In this document: piece after piece, positions 16,029 to 24,007 of the stretch | How the letters are laid out: the number at the start of each line of letters is the position of its first letter | How positions within the stretch are numbered: position 1 is the first letter of the stretch | Origin: an uncultured bacterium | GTDB lineage: Bacteria; Bacillota; Clostridia; Lachnospirales; Lachnospiraceae | DNA length: 56,292 nt | Reading direction: 5' to 3' | Assembly (NCBI GenBank): GCA_947643145.1 | Contig: CANRVD010000010.1 | Coordinates: 1 to 56,292 of the forward strand | The notes under the pieces: generated by a model | The model's input: only the letters and a program-made list of their open reading frames with translations | Databases searched by the model: none | What the model was told of the DNA's origin: nothing | Program-made: the position numbers and the translations under genes

Positions 16029-17018
16029 TTAATCTTTAATGGTTAAGAGAAGTAACTCGATTGCAGTTTCAAAATTGACATTGGCACTCAGACGAATTTT
16101 GGCCTTGTCAATTGCTTTAATAATTTTTTCAATATCTGCATAATTCCTTACACTTGCCTGCTTGGAAATTGCTTTAAATTCATCTCTGTAAAGAAGAAGG
16201 TTTGCATCTTTTGTTACTTTAAACATCAACACATCTCTATACCATAAAAGCATTAAATCCAAATATTCATTTATTTTTCCTTTACGCAGGGAAAGTTCTT
16301 TTATGATAGATACAATGTCAGTAATTTCCATAGCATCAATCCGTTTTAAAAGCTGAAGAGTATCGTTTTTCACCTCCTGAAAATCTTCAGAAGAAGCAAA
16401 GCGAATGGCTTTTCCAACATTTCCCTGACAGAATCCGGCTGCAATCTTAGCCTGCTCTGGCTCCATTTGCAGATTCCGAATCAGGTACTGTGCAATTTCT
16501 TCCTGTTTCAGAGGTTCTGTATTTAGTGTAATGCAGCGGGAAGAAATAGTCTGTAAAAGATTCTCTGCATTTTCTGTCAGAAGAAGAATGGTTGCATAAG
16601 AAGGAGGCTCTTCAATCGTTTTTAAGAGCGCATTCTGTGCCTGTTCCGTCATCTTATTGGAATCTGGAATGATATATACTTTGTGATTGCTGCTATAAGG
16701 TTTAATGGTGATATCATTAATTAACTGCTCACGGATATCATCGATACCGATGCTTGCTTTTTCATGCGTTACAAAACGGACATCAGGATGGTTGTTGGAA
16801 TCTGTCTGTATACAGGATTTGCAGATACCACATGCATCCCCTTCTTCTGTTCTGTTTTCGCAGAGAAGCGCTTTTGTAAGCGCAGAGGCAAGCAAACGTC
16901 TGCCAGAGCCTGTTTCGCCATTTATAATATAAGCATGGGAAAGATTTCTTTTTTTTATACCTTCTAAAAGGTGTTTTTTTATTTGTTCCTGTCCAATAAT
17001 ATCTTTGAAATTTGCCAT
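16029..17018 (-). CDS. holB: DNA polymerase III delta' subunit (clamp-loader ATPase)
   Basis: 329 aa. Part of the clamp loader that places the beta sliding clamp on DNA. The N-terminus ANFKDIIGQEQIKKHL is followed by a Walker A NGETGSGRRLLA with Arg in place of the usual Lys (GSGRR), consistent with a delta' that does not hydrolyse ATP. A four-Cys zinc module (CENRT..CGICKSC) lies near residue 55, and the SRC motif in ISSRCITL follows. The start at 17018 has CGAGG 7 bases upstream; the open frame extends nine codons further to a GTG with no support. Its ribosome-binding site belongs to a repeat-like leader (17025-17038). The gene lies between yaaR and ricT. Confidence 0.93.
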   Translation of the reverse strand: MANFKDIIGQEQIKKHLLEGIKKRNLSHAYIINGETGSGRRLLASALTKALLCENRTEEGDACGICKSCIQTDSNNHPDVRFVTHEKASIGIDDIREQLINDITIKPYSSNHKVYIIPDSNKMTEQAQNALLKTIEEPPSYATILLLTENAENLLQTISSRCITLNTEPLKQEEIAQYLIRNLQMEPEQAKIAAGFCQGNVGKAIRFASSEDFQEVKNDTLQLLKRIDAMEITDIVSIIKELSLRKGKINEYLDLMLLWYRDVLMFKVTKDANLLLYRDEFKAISKQASVRNYADIEKIIKAIDKAKIRLSANVNFETAIELLLLTIKD

Positions 17019-17024
17019 ATGAAT

Positions 17025-17038
17025 CCTCGTTTCTGCGC
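17025..17038 (-). repeat. GCGCAGA-type leader core carrying the holB ribosome-binding site
   Basis: Read on the minus strand this is GCGCAGAAACGAGG, 6 bases before the holB ATG. Near-identical cores precede the 114-aa gene (23303-23316) and addA (34455-34468). Upstream, TTTTTCACT is shared with the addA leader. Confidence 0.5.
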
Positions 17039-17079
17039 AAGACACGCTGGTGCGGTTTTAACAAGTGAAAAAGTAACAA

Positions 17080-17520
17080 TCAGGTAAAAATATCTAAAAT
17101 TAATCCCCGGATTTCATCTATCTTACTTAAGATAGCAATATGGTCTTTTTCTTCACGTAGTAATTCTTCAGCAAGTTCATCCAGTGTCTGGTTAATTTGT
17201 TTGACAATACCATATACACGGTGGCGTCCTTTCCGGTCAAGAAAATTTTCACGGCTGAATTCATGGGAATGAGCAGTAATTTCATTCATAAATTCCTGAA
17301 TTAATTTACGGTACTGCTTCATATCGCGGATATCCATCCGTTTCCCAAGACGTTTGCCTTGTTGAATAATATCTTCCATCATAAGAGAAAGCTGTGACTG
17401 TAATTCTTTTTCTTCCAGACTGCTGAGAAGAGCAAAACGGAAAGAACCGTCTGTTTCTGTAACTGTTGCTTTCTGTCCTGTCTGCTGAAGCTGCTGTAAA
17501 TTGTTAACCTTTAACTCCAT
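17080..17520 (-). CDS. yaaR: YaaR-family protein (DUF327)
   Basis: 146 aa, helical and soluble, normal length for YaaR. The core includes LMMEDIIQQGKRLGKRMDIR, the HEFSRENFLDRKGRHRVYG stretch and DELAEELLREEKDHIAIL. The molecular function is not established. In Bacillus it precedes holB, as here. The ATG at 17520 is preferred because a GGGGGG tract lies 8 bases upstream; a GTG at 17526 overlaps the stop of the preceding gene and is too close to that tract. The start nearly overlaps the J-domain gene's stop, indicating translational coupling. Confidence 0.88.
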   Translation of the reverse strand: MELKVNNLQQLQQTGQKATVTETDGSFRFALLSSLEEKELQSQLSLMMEDIIQQGKRLGKRMDIRDMKQYRKLIQEFMNEITAHSHEFSRENFLDRKGRHRVYGIVKQINQTLDELAEELLREEKDHIAILSKIDEIRGLILDIFT

Positions 17521-17522
17521 TG

Positions 17523-18692
17523 TCACAACCCCCCTTCCCTTTGATTAATAAAGATAGAATTTCCTCTGCGGCTAGCGTCTGAGCAGGCTGCAAAAACAGC
17601 ATCCTCAATCGCATTCATGCCTTTAAATTGAATAACACCGGCATTTAATGTAAATTCTTCTGTCTGCCTTTGTTTGATATTGGAAACAAATTTCTGGGCA
17701 GCAAGAACTGCCTGGGATTCTGTTGTTTCTGCAAGAAGGCAGATAATTTGGTTATTGCCAAAGCGTGCAACAATATCTGTAATCCTGCTTGAAGCTTTAA
17801 TGATGCTGGCACAATGGCACAGGCAGGGAATTTCTCTGGTATTGTCCTTACAGTGAACCTGAAAGGCAATCAGGGAAAATGGATTGTTATATCTTTTATG
17901 CCGTTCTACCTCTTTAAATGCTTCGTCATAAAACCCACTTTCGCTTAACAGACCGGTTAATGGGTCATGTTTTGCAACAGCACTTTGATAAAGTGCAACA
18001 GGGTCATAATTTTTACGGCGCTGTGCCATTAGTTTAAATTTTAAAGTTGCGTGTTTTACGGATTTCAGACCAAGGCAGACTTTCCATGAGGTTCCGTCAA
18101 ATACCGCATACTTGTGGGTAGTAGACTGGGAAACCTTTGATGTCTGTAAGTCTAAATCATTTATAATAACAGCATATTCCGCTACCTGTTCATATACAAC
18201 TTCTCCAATCCGGCAATGGTTATAAGAACGGTACTTCTGAATCCGGTAATCCTGCATCTCAAAGCAGTCACTGACCGCTTCACGCCATGCCTGAAATTGT
18301 CCCATAGTAACGCGCAACTGGTCTTCAATCGTCAGACAGGAGTAAGCGCTTGTCCAGTTTTTGGTATAAAGTGCATGAAAAAATACATCTAGTACATTTT
18401 GGGCAGAGTCATGCTGTGTACCATAAGGTGGATGTACCACAGAATAGACATGCTTATTGCGATTAGTAAAATGTTCCAGCCACTGGCGGTGATATGCAGC
18501 ACGTTTATCAGAATCACTTAACGTATGATAAGCTTCGTTAATATCTACCATCCGGGACATTTCGTTTTCATTGTGGCTGGTATCAGGATGATATAATGTA
18601 CAGAGTTTACGATAAGCAGCCTTAATTACATCAGGAGAAGCATCATGATGTACCTGTAAAATATGATAATAATCTTTAAAAGTAGAAGGCAA
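17523..18692 (-). CDS. J-domain, NTF2-like and degenerate GGDEF fusion protein
   Basis: 389 aa. Residues 5-70 are a DnaJ J-domain with intact HPD at 35-37, so interaction with DnaK is plausible. Residues 98-208 resemble an NTF2-like domain (NVLDVFFHALYTKNW, then YAVFDGTSWKVCLG). Residues 240-385 are a GGDEF fold: DPLTGL at 243-248 is kept, but the GGDEF loop is FGNNQI at 311-316, so diguanylate cyclase activity and GTP binding are unlikely. There are no membrane segments. A good promoter lies at 18810-18838, making this the first gene of the yaaR-holB-ricT transcript. A chaperone-linked regulator is an inference; the architecture is unusual to me. Confidence 0.8.
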   Translation of the reverse strand: MPSTFKDYYHILQVHHDASPDVIKAAYRKLCTLYHPDTSHNENEMSRMVDINEAYHTLSDSDKRAAYHRQWLEHFTNRNKHVYSVVHPPYGTQHDSAQNVLDVFFHALYTKNWTSAYSCLTIEDQLRVTMGQFQAWREAVSDCFEMQDYRIQKYRSYNHCRIGEVVYEQVAEYAVIINDLDLQTSKVSQSTTHKYAVFDGTSWKVCLGLKSVKHATLKFKLMAQRRKNYDPVALYQSAVAKHDPLTGLLSESGFYDEAFKEVERHKRYNNPFSLIAFQVHCKDNTREIPCLCHCASIIKASSRITDIVARFGNNQIICLLAETTESQAVLAAQKFVSNIKQRQTEEFTLNAGVIQFKGMNAIEDAVFAACSDASRRGNSIFINQREGGL

Positions 18693-18809
18693 TCAGAGCA
18701 CCTCCTTTCTGCAAAAAATATGATTGTAATGTATAAATTTTAAGGTGTCAGTTAAGCCTCAAAGAAGCTTTTGCCTCCAATAATTTCCTAAATGTCAACA
18801 GTTAATATA

Positions 18810-18838
18810 ATTATACGCTTTTTTTGGGATATTTGCAA
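18810..18838 (-). promoter_or_regulatory. Sigma-A promoter of the J-domain/yaaR/holB/ricT operon
   Basis: On the minus strand TTGCAA (18833-18838), a 17-base spacer, then TATAAT (18810-18815), about 115 bases before the first gene. A perfect -10 and correct spacing make this one of the clearest promoters in the window. Confidence 0.7.
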
Positions 18839-18870
18839 ATTAAAGAAGCAGCTTTCATGATAGAAAGAGT

Positions 18871-18897
18871 AAAAAAGGAATGCATTATGCATTCCCT
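18871..18897 (-). terminator. Rho-independent terminator of murA
   Basis: On the minus strand GGAATGCAT, a 1-base loop, then ATGCATTCC followed by TTTTTT, starting 5 bases after the murA stop codon. Confidence 0.85.
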
Positions 18898-18902
18898 TAA
18901 GT

Positions 18903-20204
18903 TTATCCGATTTTCAATTTGAATTTTTGGACGGCACGTTCATCGTCTACAGGAATTTTTTCTATAGAAGCGCCCAATGCACATAACTTCTTTTCGAAGC
19001 ATTCATATCCACGTTCAATGTATTTAATGGAATCTATAGTAGTATAGCCTTCTGCAACCAGACCAGCAACAACTAATGCAGCACCGGCACGTAAGTCAGG
19101 AGCACTAATTGTAGCACCTGTAAAACCATGAACTCCTTCAATAATCGCAACATTTCCTTCTACTTTGATGGAAGCACCCATACGGGAGAGTTCATCTACG
19201 TATTTGAAACGGTTCTCAAATATGCTTTCTGTTACAATACTTGTTCCTTCGGATAAGGCGAGAAGTGTTGCAATCTGAGGCTGCATATCTGTCGGAAATC
19301 CCGGATACGGCAGAGTTTTGATTTGGGAATGCCCCAGTCTGTGTCCGGCGGAAACGCGGACCGCATCATCAAATTCCTCAACCGTTGCACCGATTTCTAT
19401 TAACTTTACAGAAATTGCTTCCAAATGCTTTGGAATTACATTTTTTATCAGGACATCTCCCTTTGTGGCAGCAGCAGCTATCATAAAGGTTCCGGCTTCT
19501 ATCTGGTCAGGAATAATGGAATATTCACTGCCATGAAGCTTTTCAACACCGCTGATACGAATTTTATCTGTTCCGGCACCTTTAATGTCAGCGCCCATAC
19601 TGTTCAAAAAGTTTGCCACATCAACGATATGTGGTTCTTTTGCGGCGTTTTCAATTACAGTTCTACCTTCTGCCATGCAGGCAGCAAGCATAATATTTAT
19701 GGTTGCACCGACTGAAACGACATCAAGGAAAATATGATTTCCTACAAGTTTTTCTGCCTGTGTGTGTATCATACCATACTCAATATTTACCGTTGCACCT
19801 AAAGCACGAAATCCCTTGAGATGCTGGTCGATGGGACGGCTTCCAATATCACAACCGCCCGGAAGCACTACCTGTGCTTTGTGGTACTTTCCTAAAAGAG
19901 CACCTAATAAATAATAGGAAGCACGCATTTTACGAACGGAATCATAATCAATGGTATTATCTTTAATTGTACTGCCGTTAATTTCTACAACGTGAGGTTC
20001 GCGGCGTTTTACGGTAGCGCCAATTCCCTGTATAGCATCTAATAAAACATTAATATCCCTTACGTCAGGTAAATTATCTATAACAACAGTATCATTGGTC
20101 ATCAATGCGGCAGCAAGAATGCCAAGAGCCGCATTTTTGGCGCCACCGATGGTCACTTCTCCATGAAGAGGAGTACCACCTTTGATAATATATTGGTTTT
20201 CCAT
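18903..20204 (-). CDS. murA: UDP-N-acetylglucosamine 1-carboxyvinyltransferase
   Basis: 433 aa. It performs the first committed step of peptidoglycan synthesis, transferring enolpyruvate from phosphoenolpyruvate to UDP-GlcNAc. Visible motifs are IKGGTPLHGEVTIGGAKNAA at the N-terminus, the active-site cysteine in PGGCDIGSRPIDQHL (the fosfomycin target, Cys retained), and GYPGFPTDMQPQ-like LPYPGFPTDMQPQ. The start at 20204 has GAGG 7 bases upstream; the open frame to 20237 has no support. A promoter (20340-20367) and a terminator (18871-18897) make it a single-gene transcript. Firmicutes often have two MurA copies, and which one this is cannot be told. Confidence 0.97.
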   Translation of the reverse strand: MENQYIIKGGTPLHGEVTIGGAKNAALGILAAALMTNDTVVIDNLPDVRDINVLLDAIQGIGATVKRREPHVVEINGSTIKDNTIDYDSVRKMRASYYLLGALLGKYHKAQVVLPGGCDIGSRPIDQHLKGFRALGATVNIEYGMIHTQAEKLVGNHIFLDVVSVGATINIMLAACMAEGRTVIENAAKEPHIVDVANFLNSMGADIKGAGTDKIRISGVEKLHGSEYSIIPDQIEAGTFMIAAAATKGDVLIKNVIPKHLEAISVKLIEIGATVEEFDDAVRVSAGHRLGHSQIKTLPYPGFPTDMQPQIATLLALSEGTSIVTESIFENRFKYVDELSRMGASIKVEGNVAIIEGVHGFTGATISAPDLRAGAALVVAGLVAEGYTTIDSIKYIERGYECFEKKLCALGASIEKIPVDDERAVQKFKLKIG

Positions 20205-20339
20205 TTCGCACCTCATTATATCAAAATATTCTGTCAACTTATTCCGTCTATATTAAGTAAATTAGTCATATGCCATTTTGTCGACGTTTGTAGAACCAAA
20301 GAATATCGGAATTCTTTGGAAAAGTCAACACTTATCAAT

Positions 20340-20367
20340 ATTATAAACAAAACGAATAATATGTCAA
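20340..20367 (-). promoter_or_regulatory. Sigma-A promoter of murA
   Basis: On the minus strand TTGACA (20362-20367), a 16-base spacer, then TATAAT (20340-20345). Both hexamers are perfect. It gives a leader of about 130 bases that includes a CCAAAGAAT/ATTCTTTGG hairpin at 20296-20319. Confidence 0.75.
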
Positions 20368-20394
20368 TAAGAAAACATAGTAAACGCCATGTTT

Positions 20395-20442
20395 TTGACA
20401 TAATTACCATATTTTGGCCTGGTATGTCTAATATTATGTCAA
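20395..20442. repeat. Nested inverted repeat upstream of murA
   Basis: TTGACATAAT (20395-20404) and ATTATGTCAA (20433-20442) are perfect 10-bp arms, enclosing a smaller TACCA/TGGTA pair. It lies between the end of the OLD-nuclease gene (14 bases) and the murA promoter. It could be the OLD-gene terminator, though no T tract is seen, or an operator for murA. Confidence 0.5.
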
Positions 20443-20455
20443 TTTTAGCAAGAAT

Positions 20456-22315
20456 CTATTTTTTGCGATTCTCAAAATAGACGAATGAGTCAATGGCATC
20501 AAAAATATCCTGAAAAGTTTCTCTTGATGCTGCATCAATATACTTTTTAAGGATATTCTGTTCTTCTGTTCCGTGGTATTTTCCATAGAAAATATCAAAA
20601 AGGTTATGTCCCCTGACATAGATTTTAATATCCTCCAGATTATCTTTAATATCCTGCTTACTGCGAATCCGTATGTTTTTTGTGCGGAGCAGCCGTTTCA
20701 TGCTGCTGAGCCGGAAAAGATAATCCTTGTATTTCTTATATAAAATATTATAAAAGTCTTCTTCGGATTTGATGACACCAATTTTGGCCATAATCTTTGG
20801 CTCCAAAAAATAATTTTCAAAAGAATAGTATTTTAGAATTAATACATTCTTTGGCTCTACTTTAGGAAGATTGCCAATATCCTCTTTGGAGCGCTGGTCG
20901 TAGTAACTGCAAAGCTGCTTTTTCAGATACTTTGGATTTTTGCCGTCACTGTCGCGAATCATCAAAAACTGGTCTTTTAAATACAATTTATTAATATATT
21001 TTAAATTGGCATAGGTTTTGATATTTGTACAGCTATTGGTAGGAATAATGGTAATCCGCTGCAATTTCCCGTTTTCATCATAGATTTCAGAATAATATTT
21101 TTCTAAAAGCAGAGGCAGGCGGTTGCTGTCCTGTTTGCCTTCTACGATAAATACGAAGCTGACATTCATCAAATCATTTGCCGTATAGCCAAGGTCATCA
21201 AGAATGGTATCAACATTAGTGTTTTCTTTGACTATGGTATAATATTCTTCATCTAACACCACCTCTTTTATCTGTTTCGTGGAAAAATTGAAAATCAGAT
21301 TTGGTGAATGTGTGGAGAAAATCACCTGGTTTTTTTTGGAAAGACGGAAGAGAATTTCACTTGCCATTTTTTGAAGCTGCGGATGCAGATATATTTCCGG
21401 GTCTTCCATCATAATAATACAAGGGAGGGTATCATCCTCTTCCACGTATGTTTCCAAAAGGGAGAGGGCATAGATACTGCGTATGCCCTCACTGAGCAGA
21501 TTGATTGGGCCGACAGCACCATCGCGGACTTTGTTTCGGACAATAGTATCGATGTGCAATAGGCCCTCTAAATCGTAATTTAGGGAATACTGAATTTCCT
21601 GTGATGGACTTCCATTTGCCTGAAAGTGCTCATTAACTTTTCTGGCAAATTCATTCAAATCGGTATGAAATAATTTATATTGTAAGAGGCGTGCAGTTTC
21701 ATAAAGGGTTAGTTCCTCTGGTGTTTTCTTATTAATCAGGCCAACACACTGAAAACAAAGATTACAGTGTTTAGCCTTATCAAAGGTACACTGGTTATCC
21801 TTTAGTTTTTGGAAGGATTCCTTATCATAGAAACTAAATACATCATTCTGCAATGCCTCGAGATTTCGGTTTTGGTCAATATGGTATATTTTGGGAAAGA
21901 TATCTTTTATATGAGGATTATCTTTTTGAAAACCGTCGTAATACCGTATGGACTGGGCAGGGTTGATAATGCAGGTAAAAGAAATAATACCATCCTGAAA
22001 AGATGGAAAGACTGCTTTGAAGTTTTCAAACCATGCTTTATAGTCATGCGTTTTACTGACGATGCCTTTGGCATGAAAGTCACTTAAATCACTTTCTGTA
22101 AAGGCAATCTGCAGGGAAATTTTTGTAGAGCGGTTCCTGTCTAAATATTCATAGGATTCCATCTTCCTCATACCGGCGGCAATAAGAAGGGCATCAATAA
22201 CAGCGGTTTTTCCTGTATTATTTTTACCAACCAGAATCAAGGAATTTTCTACATTTTTGATTTCCAGTTCACGAATGGACTTGAAGTTTTTTATTTTCAG
22301 ATAACATATTTTCAT
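20456..22315 (-). CDS. OLD-family ATPase with TOPRIM nuclease domain
   Basis: 619 aa. The N-terminus KIKNFKSIRELEIKN leads to Walker A GKNNTGKT (residues 30-37); the ABC-type half ends with MMEDPEIYLHPQLQ (Walker B) and FSTHSPNLI. A C-terminal TOPRIM domain shows FIVEGKQDSNRL and MIRDSDGK, the acidic metal sites of OLD nucleases. An inserted Cys cluster CTFDKAKHCNLCFQC near residue 175 may bind zinc. OLD proteins are ATP-dependent nucleases in phage defence and DNA repair. No UvrD-like gajB partner or reverse transcriptase is adjacent, so this looks like a stand-alone enzyme. It is probably co-transcribed with the upstream flavin reductase (48-base gap). The start has GGGGGAG. Family firm, role inferred. 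Confidence 0.88.
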   Translation of the reverse strand: MKICYLKIKNFKSIRELEIKNVENSLILVGKNNTGKTAVIDALLIAAGMRKMESYEYLDRNRSTKISLQIAFTESDLSDFHAKGIVSKTHDYKAWFENFKAVFPSFQDGIISFTCIINPAQSIRYYDGFQKDNPHIKDIFPKIYHIDQNRNLEALQNDVFSFYDKESFQKLKDNQCTFDKAKHCNLCFQCVGLINKKTPEELTLYETARLLQYKLFHTDLNEFARKVNEHFQANGSPSQEIQYSLNYDLEGLLHIDTIVRNKVRDGAVGPINLLSEGIRSIYALSLLETYVEEDDTLPCIIMMEDPEIYLHPQLQKMASEILFRLSKKNQVIFSTHSPNLIFNFSTKQIKEVVLDEEYYTIVKENTNVDTILDDLGYTANDLMNVSFVFIVEGKQDSNRLPLLLEKYYSEIYDENGKLQRITIIPTNSCTNIKTYANLKYINKLYLKDQFLMIRDSDGKNPKYLKKQLCSYYDQRSKEDIGNLPKVEPKNVLILKYYSFENYFLEPKIMAKIGVIKSEEDFYNILYKKYKDYLFRLSSMKRLLRTKNIRIRSKQDIKDNLEDIKIYVRGHNLFDIFYGKYHGTEEQNILKKYIDAASRETFQDIFDAIDSFVYFENRKK

Positions 22316-22363
22316 AAAGAACTCCCCCTTTATAGTAATGTATGAATAAATTGCCGAATGGTG

Positions 22364-22969
22364 CTATTTCTTGTGGGATTTTTCCCTTGTACTTTTGGAA
22401 GTTTTCTTTCTTTTCTTTCGGACAGAGTAACCAAAGCTTCCAAGGGAATCGCCAAGGGTAAAATATGTTCCATGTGAATATGCCAGCAAATCACTGTCAT
22501 TTAGATGAAAGGTTTTCTTTTCATCCATATAGTGGTCATCAACATGAACTGCAGTAACTTTAGCTATAAACATGTGATGTGAGCCAAGTTCTTTGATTTC
22601 TGTCACTTGGCATTCGATATTGACTGGTGATTCTGCAACCAGAGGACAGGAGACAGTATTCGCAGGAGCTGGTGTCAAATTGCATTCCTTCCATTTGTTT
22701 ACATCTCTACCAGAACGGACACCACAATAATCTGTGGCATTTGCAAGTGCGCTGGTAGTCAGGTTAATGACAAATTCACCGGATTCTTTGATTATGGAAT
22801 AGGAATAACGTTCTGGTTTCACCGAAATGGATACCATTGGTGGGTTTGTACAAACGGTTCCTGCCCATGCAATTGTGATAAGATTTGTTTTTTCGCCGTG
22901 TGCACAGCTCACTAAGACAACAGGAAGCGGATAAAGCATGTTTCCCGGTTTAAAATCTATTTTTGCCAT
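22364..22969 (-). CDS. Flavin reductase-like FMN-binding protein
   Basis: 201 aa. The flavin-reductase fold binds FMN and typically reduces free flavin or acts as a small oxidoreductase. Support: N-terminal PLPVVLVSCAHGEKTNLITIAWAG, NPPMVSISVKPERYSYSIIKESGEFVINL and CGVRSGRDVNKW, all characteristic of the family. A Lys/Arg/Ser-rich tail (KKRKKTSKSTREKSHKK) is unusual and may be a nucleic-acid or surface contact. The start has AGGAGATATTT upstream. It leads a probable two-gene unit with the OLD nuclease. The natural partner is unknown. Confidence 0.9.
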   Translation of the reverse strand: MAKIDFKPGNMLYPLPVVLVSCAHGEKTNLITIAWAGTVCTNPPMVSISVKPERYSYSIIKESGEFVINLTTSALANATDYCGVRSGRDVNKWKECNLTPAPANTVSCPLVAESPVNIECQVTEIKELGSHHMFIAKVTAVHVDDHYMDEKKTFHLNDSDLLAYSHGTYFTLGDSLGSFGYSVRKKRKKTSKSTREKSHKK

Positions 22970-23011
22970 AAATATCTCCTATTCTCTATGTGTTAGAAAA
23001 GTTTTTAGTAT

Positions 23012-23051
23012 ATTCCAAGGTGAAGAACGTTGATTTTACGTTCTTCTTAGG
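23012..23051 (-). repeat. GAAGAACG hairpin repeat, copy 1
   Basis: On the minus strand: CCTAA, GAAGAACGT, a 7-base loop, ACGTTCTTC, then ACCTTGGAATA. The second copy at 47860-47900 has the same layout with the closing pair changed from T-A to C-G. The surrounding 350-base gap (22970-23322) also holds a 14-bp palindrome CGAATATATATTCG near 23234 and the leader repeat below; no gene was seen. Confidence 0.65.
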
Positions 23052-23266
23052 GTCAAAGCAGTAGTTTTGCATGGTGGGATATTATTTACTTGCAAATACT
23101 TTGCACTTTTATAATAAGTATAACATAACTTGGAAGTTTTTTTATAAGAAAAAATATATATTTTAAATTCAGAAAAAACTACACAAAATACTTCAATTAT
23201 GATATCATTAAAGCTAGGTAGTAGAGAGGAAAGCGAATATATATTCGTCTTGCACTTTGTGTCTGT

Positions 23267-23316
23267 GCGCTGCCTGACATAAAGTTAGAGTCTATAAAAG
23301 CAGCGCAGAAATGGGG
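23267..23316 (+). repeat. Leader hairpin with ribosome-binding core before the 114-aa gene
   Basis: GCGCTGC (23267-23273) pairs with GCAGCGC (23300-23306), and the second arm runs into GCGCAGAAATGGGG (23303-23316), which supplies the ribosome-binding site. The same core occurs before holB and addA. Confidence 0.5.
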
Positions 23317-23322
23317 AGTATC

Positions 23323-23667
23323 ATGGCAAATTATTTGGCATTTGAATCAATGACAGAAGGTTTGGAATCAAAAGTTAGACAGGATTTAAAGTTTAAAACC
23401 GGAAATTTTCTATGGAAGGTTAAATTCAATATACCACTTGATCCTAAGACGGTAAACAGCGTGAACTTATACGTGACAACGCTTTCTATGTCGCCGCTTA
23501 AGACAGCAATCCGGTATAATTCTTTGGAAAATGAAATTGAGATAGAACCACTTGAGCCATATGCACAGAATGAGTCTTACATATTGAACATTACTACAAA
23601 GGTAACATCACTAAGCGGTAAGCCACTGAAACAGCCATTGCAGGTGCAGTTTAAGATTGACGGCTGA
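23323..23667 (+). CDS. Single-domain Ig-like (Big_5-like) protein
   Basis: 114 aa, no signal peptide, no membrane helix. The sequence reads like a lone bacterial Ig-like domain of the SbsA type: KVKFNIPLDPKTVNSVNLYV, then LEPYAQNESYILNI and VTSLSGKPLKQPLQVQFKI, the last being the usual closing strand. Such domains normally sit in large surface proteins, so a stand-alone copy without export signal is odd. The ATG at 23323 is chosen because GGGGAG lies 4 bases upstream; the upstream ATG at 23311 overlaps that site. It has its own strong terminator. Role unknown. Confidence 0.65.
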   Translation: MANYLAFESMTEGLESKVRQDLKFKTGNFLWKVKFNIPLDPKTVNSVNLYVTTLSMSPLKTAIRYNSLENEIEIEPLEPYAQNESYILNITTKVTSLSGKPLKQPLQVQFKIDG

Positions 23668-23724
23668 CCGGGAAGATATAGAAAAGGGAAAATGAATAAA
23701 ATTGGATGGAATATACGCTTTCGG

Positions 23725-23767
23725 GAAAGAATGCTTCCTATTATAATAGGAAGCATTCTTTCTTTTT
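23725..23767 (+). terminator. Strong Rho-independent terminator
   Basis: GAAAGAATGCTTCCTAT, loop TATA, then ATAGGAAGCATTCTTTC followed by TTTTT: a 17-bp perfect stem ending the 114-aa gene transcript. The rest of the 340-base gap to 24008 is AT-rich and contains only the promoter below. Confidence 0.88.
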
Positions 23768-23924
23768 CTAATTTCAGGGAAACAGATAACTGTGTTTGTG
23801 AATAATATATAAAAATGTGCGGAAAATAGAGAAAAGGGGAAGCATATTTATAAAATATATCTTGAAAAGCAGACATTTTACCATGAATTCTTAATTTTTA
23901 TGCAAAAAAGTGAAAAAAATGAGG

Positions 23925-23952
23925 TTACTTTTGTGAAAATTTATGGTATACT
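23925..23952 (+). promoter_or_regulatory. Promoter of the surface-protein/ABC importer region
   Basis: TTACTT (23925-23930), 16 bases, then TATACT (23947-23952) with an extended TGG just before the -10. It lies 55 bases before the start of the 291-aa gene. Confidence 0.5.
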
Positions 23953-24007
23953 TTGCTAGGTACACGTGGGCAAATGTAATTTTTTTTTAAAAGAGGAGGA
24001 ACAAATA

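Noticed and set aside
17523-18692. Active diguanylate cyclase
   Set aside because: The GGDEF signature is replaced by GNNQI, so catalysis is unlikely.
20456-22969. Gabija-like or retron-linked defence system
   Set aside because: Only the OLD-type protein is present; the neighbours are murA and a flavin reductase, with no UvrD-like helicase or reverse transcriptase.
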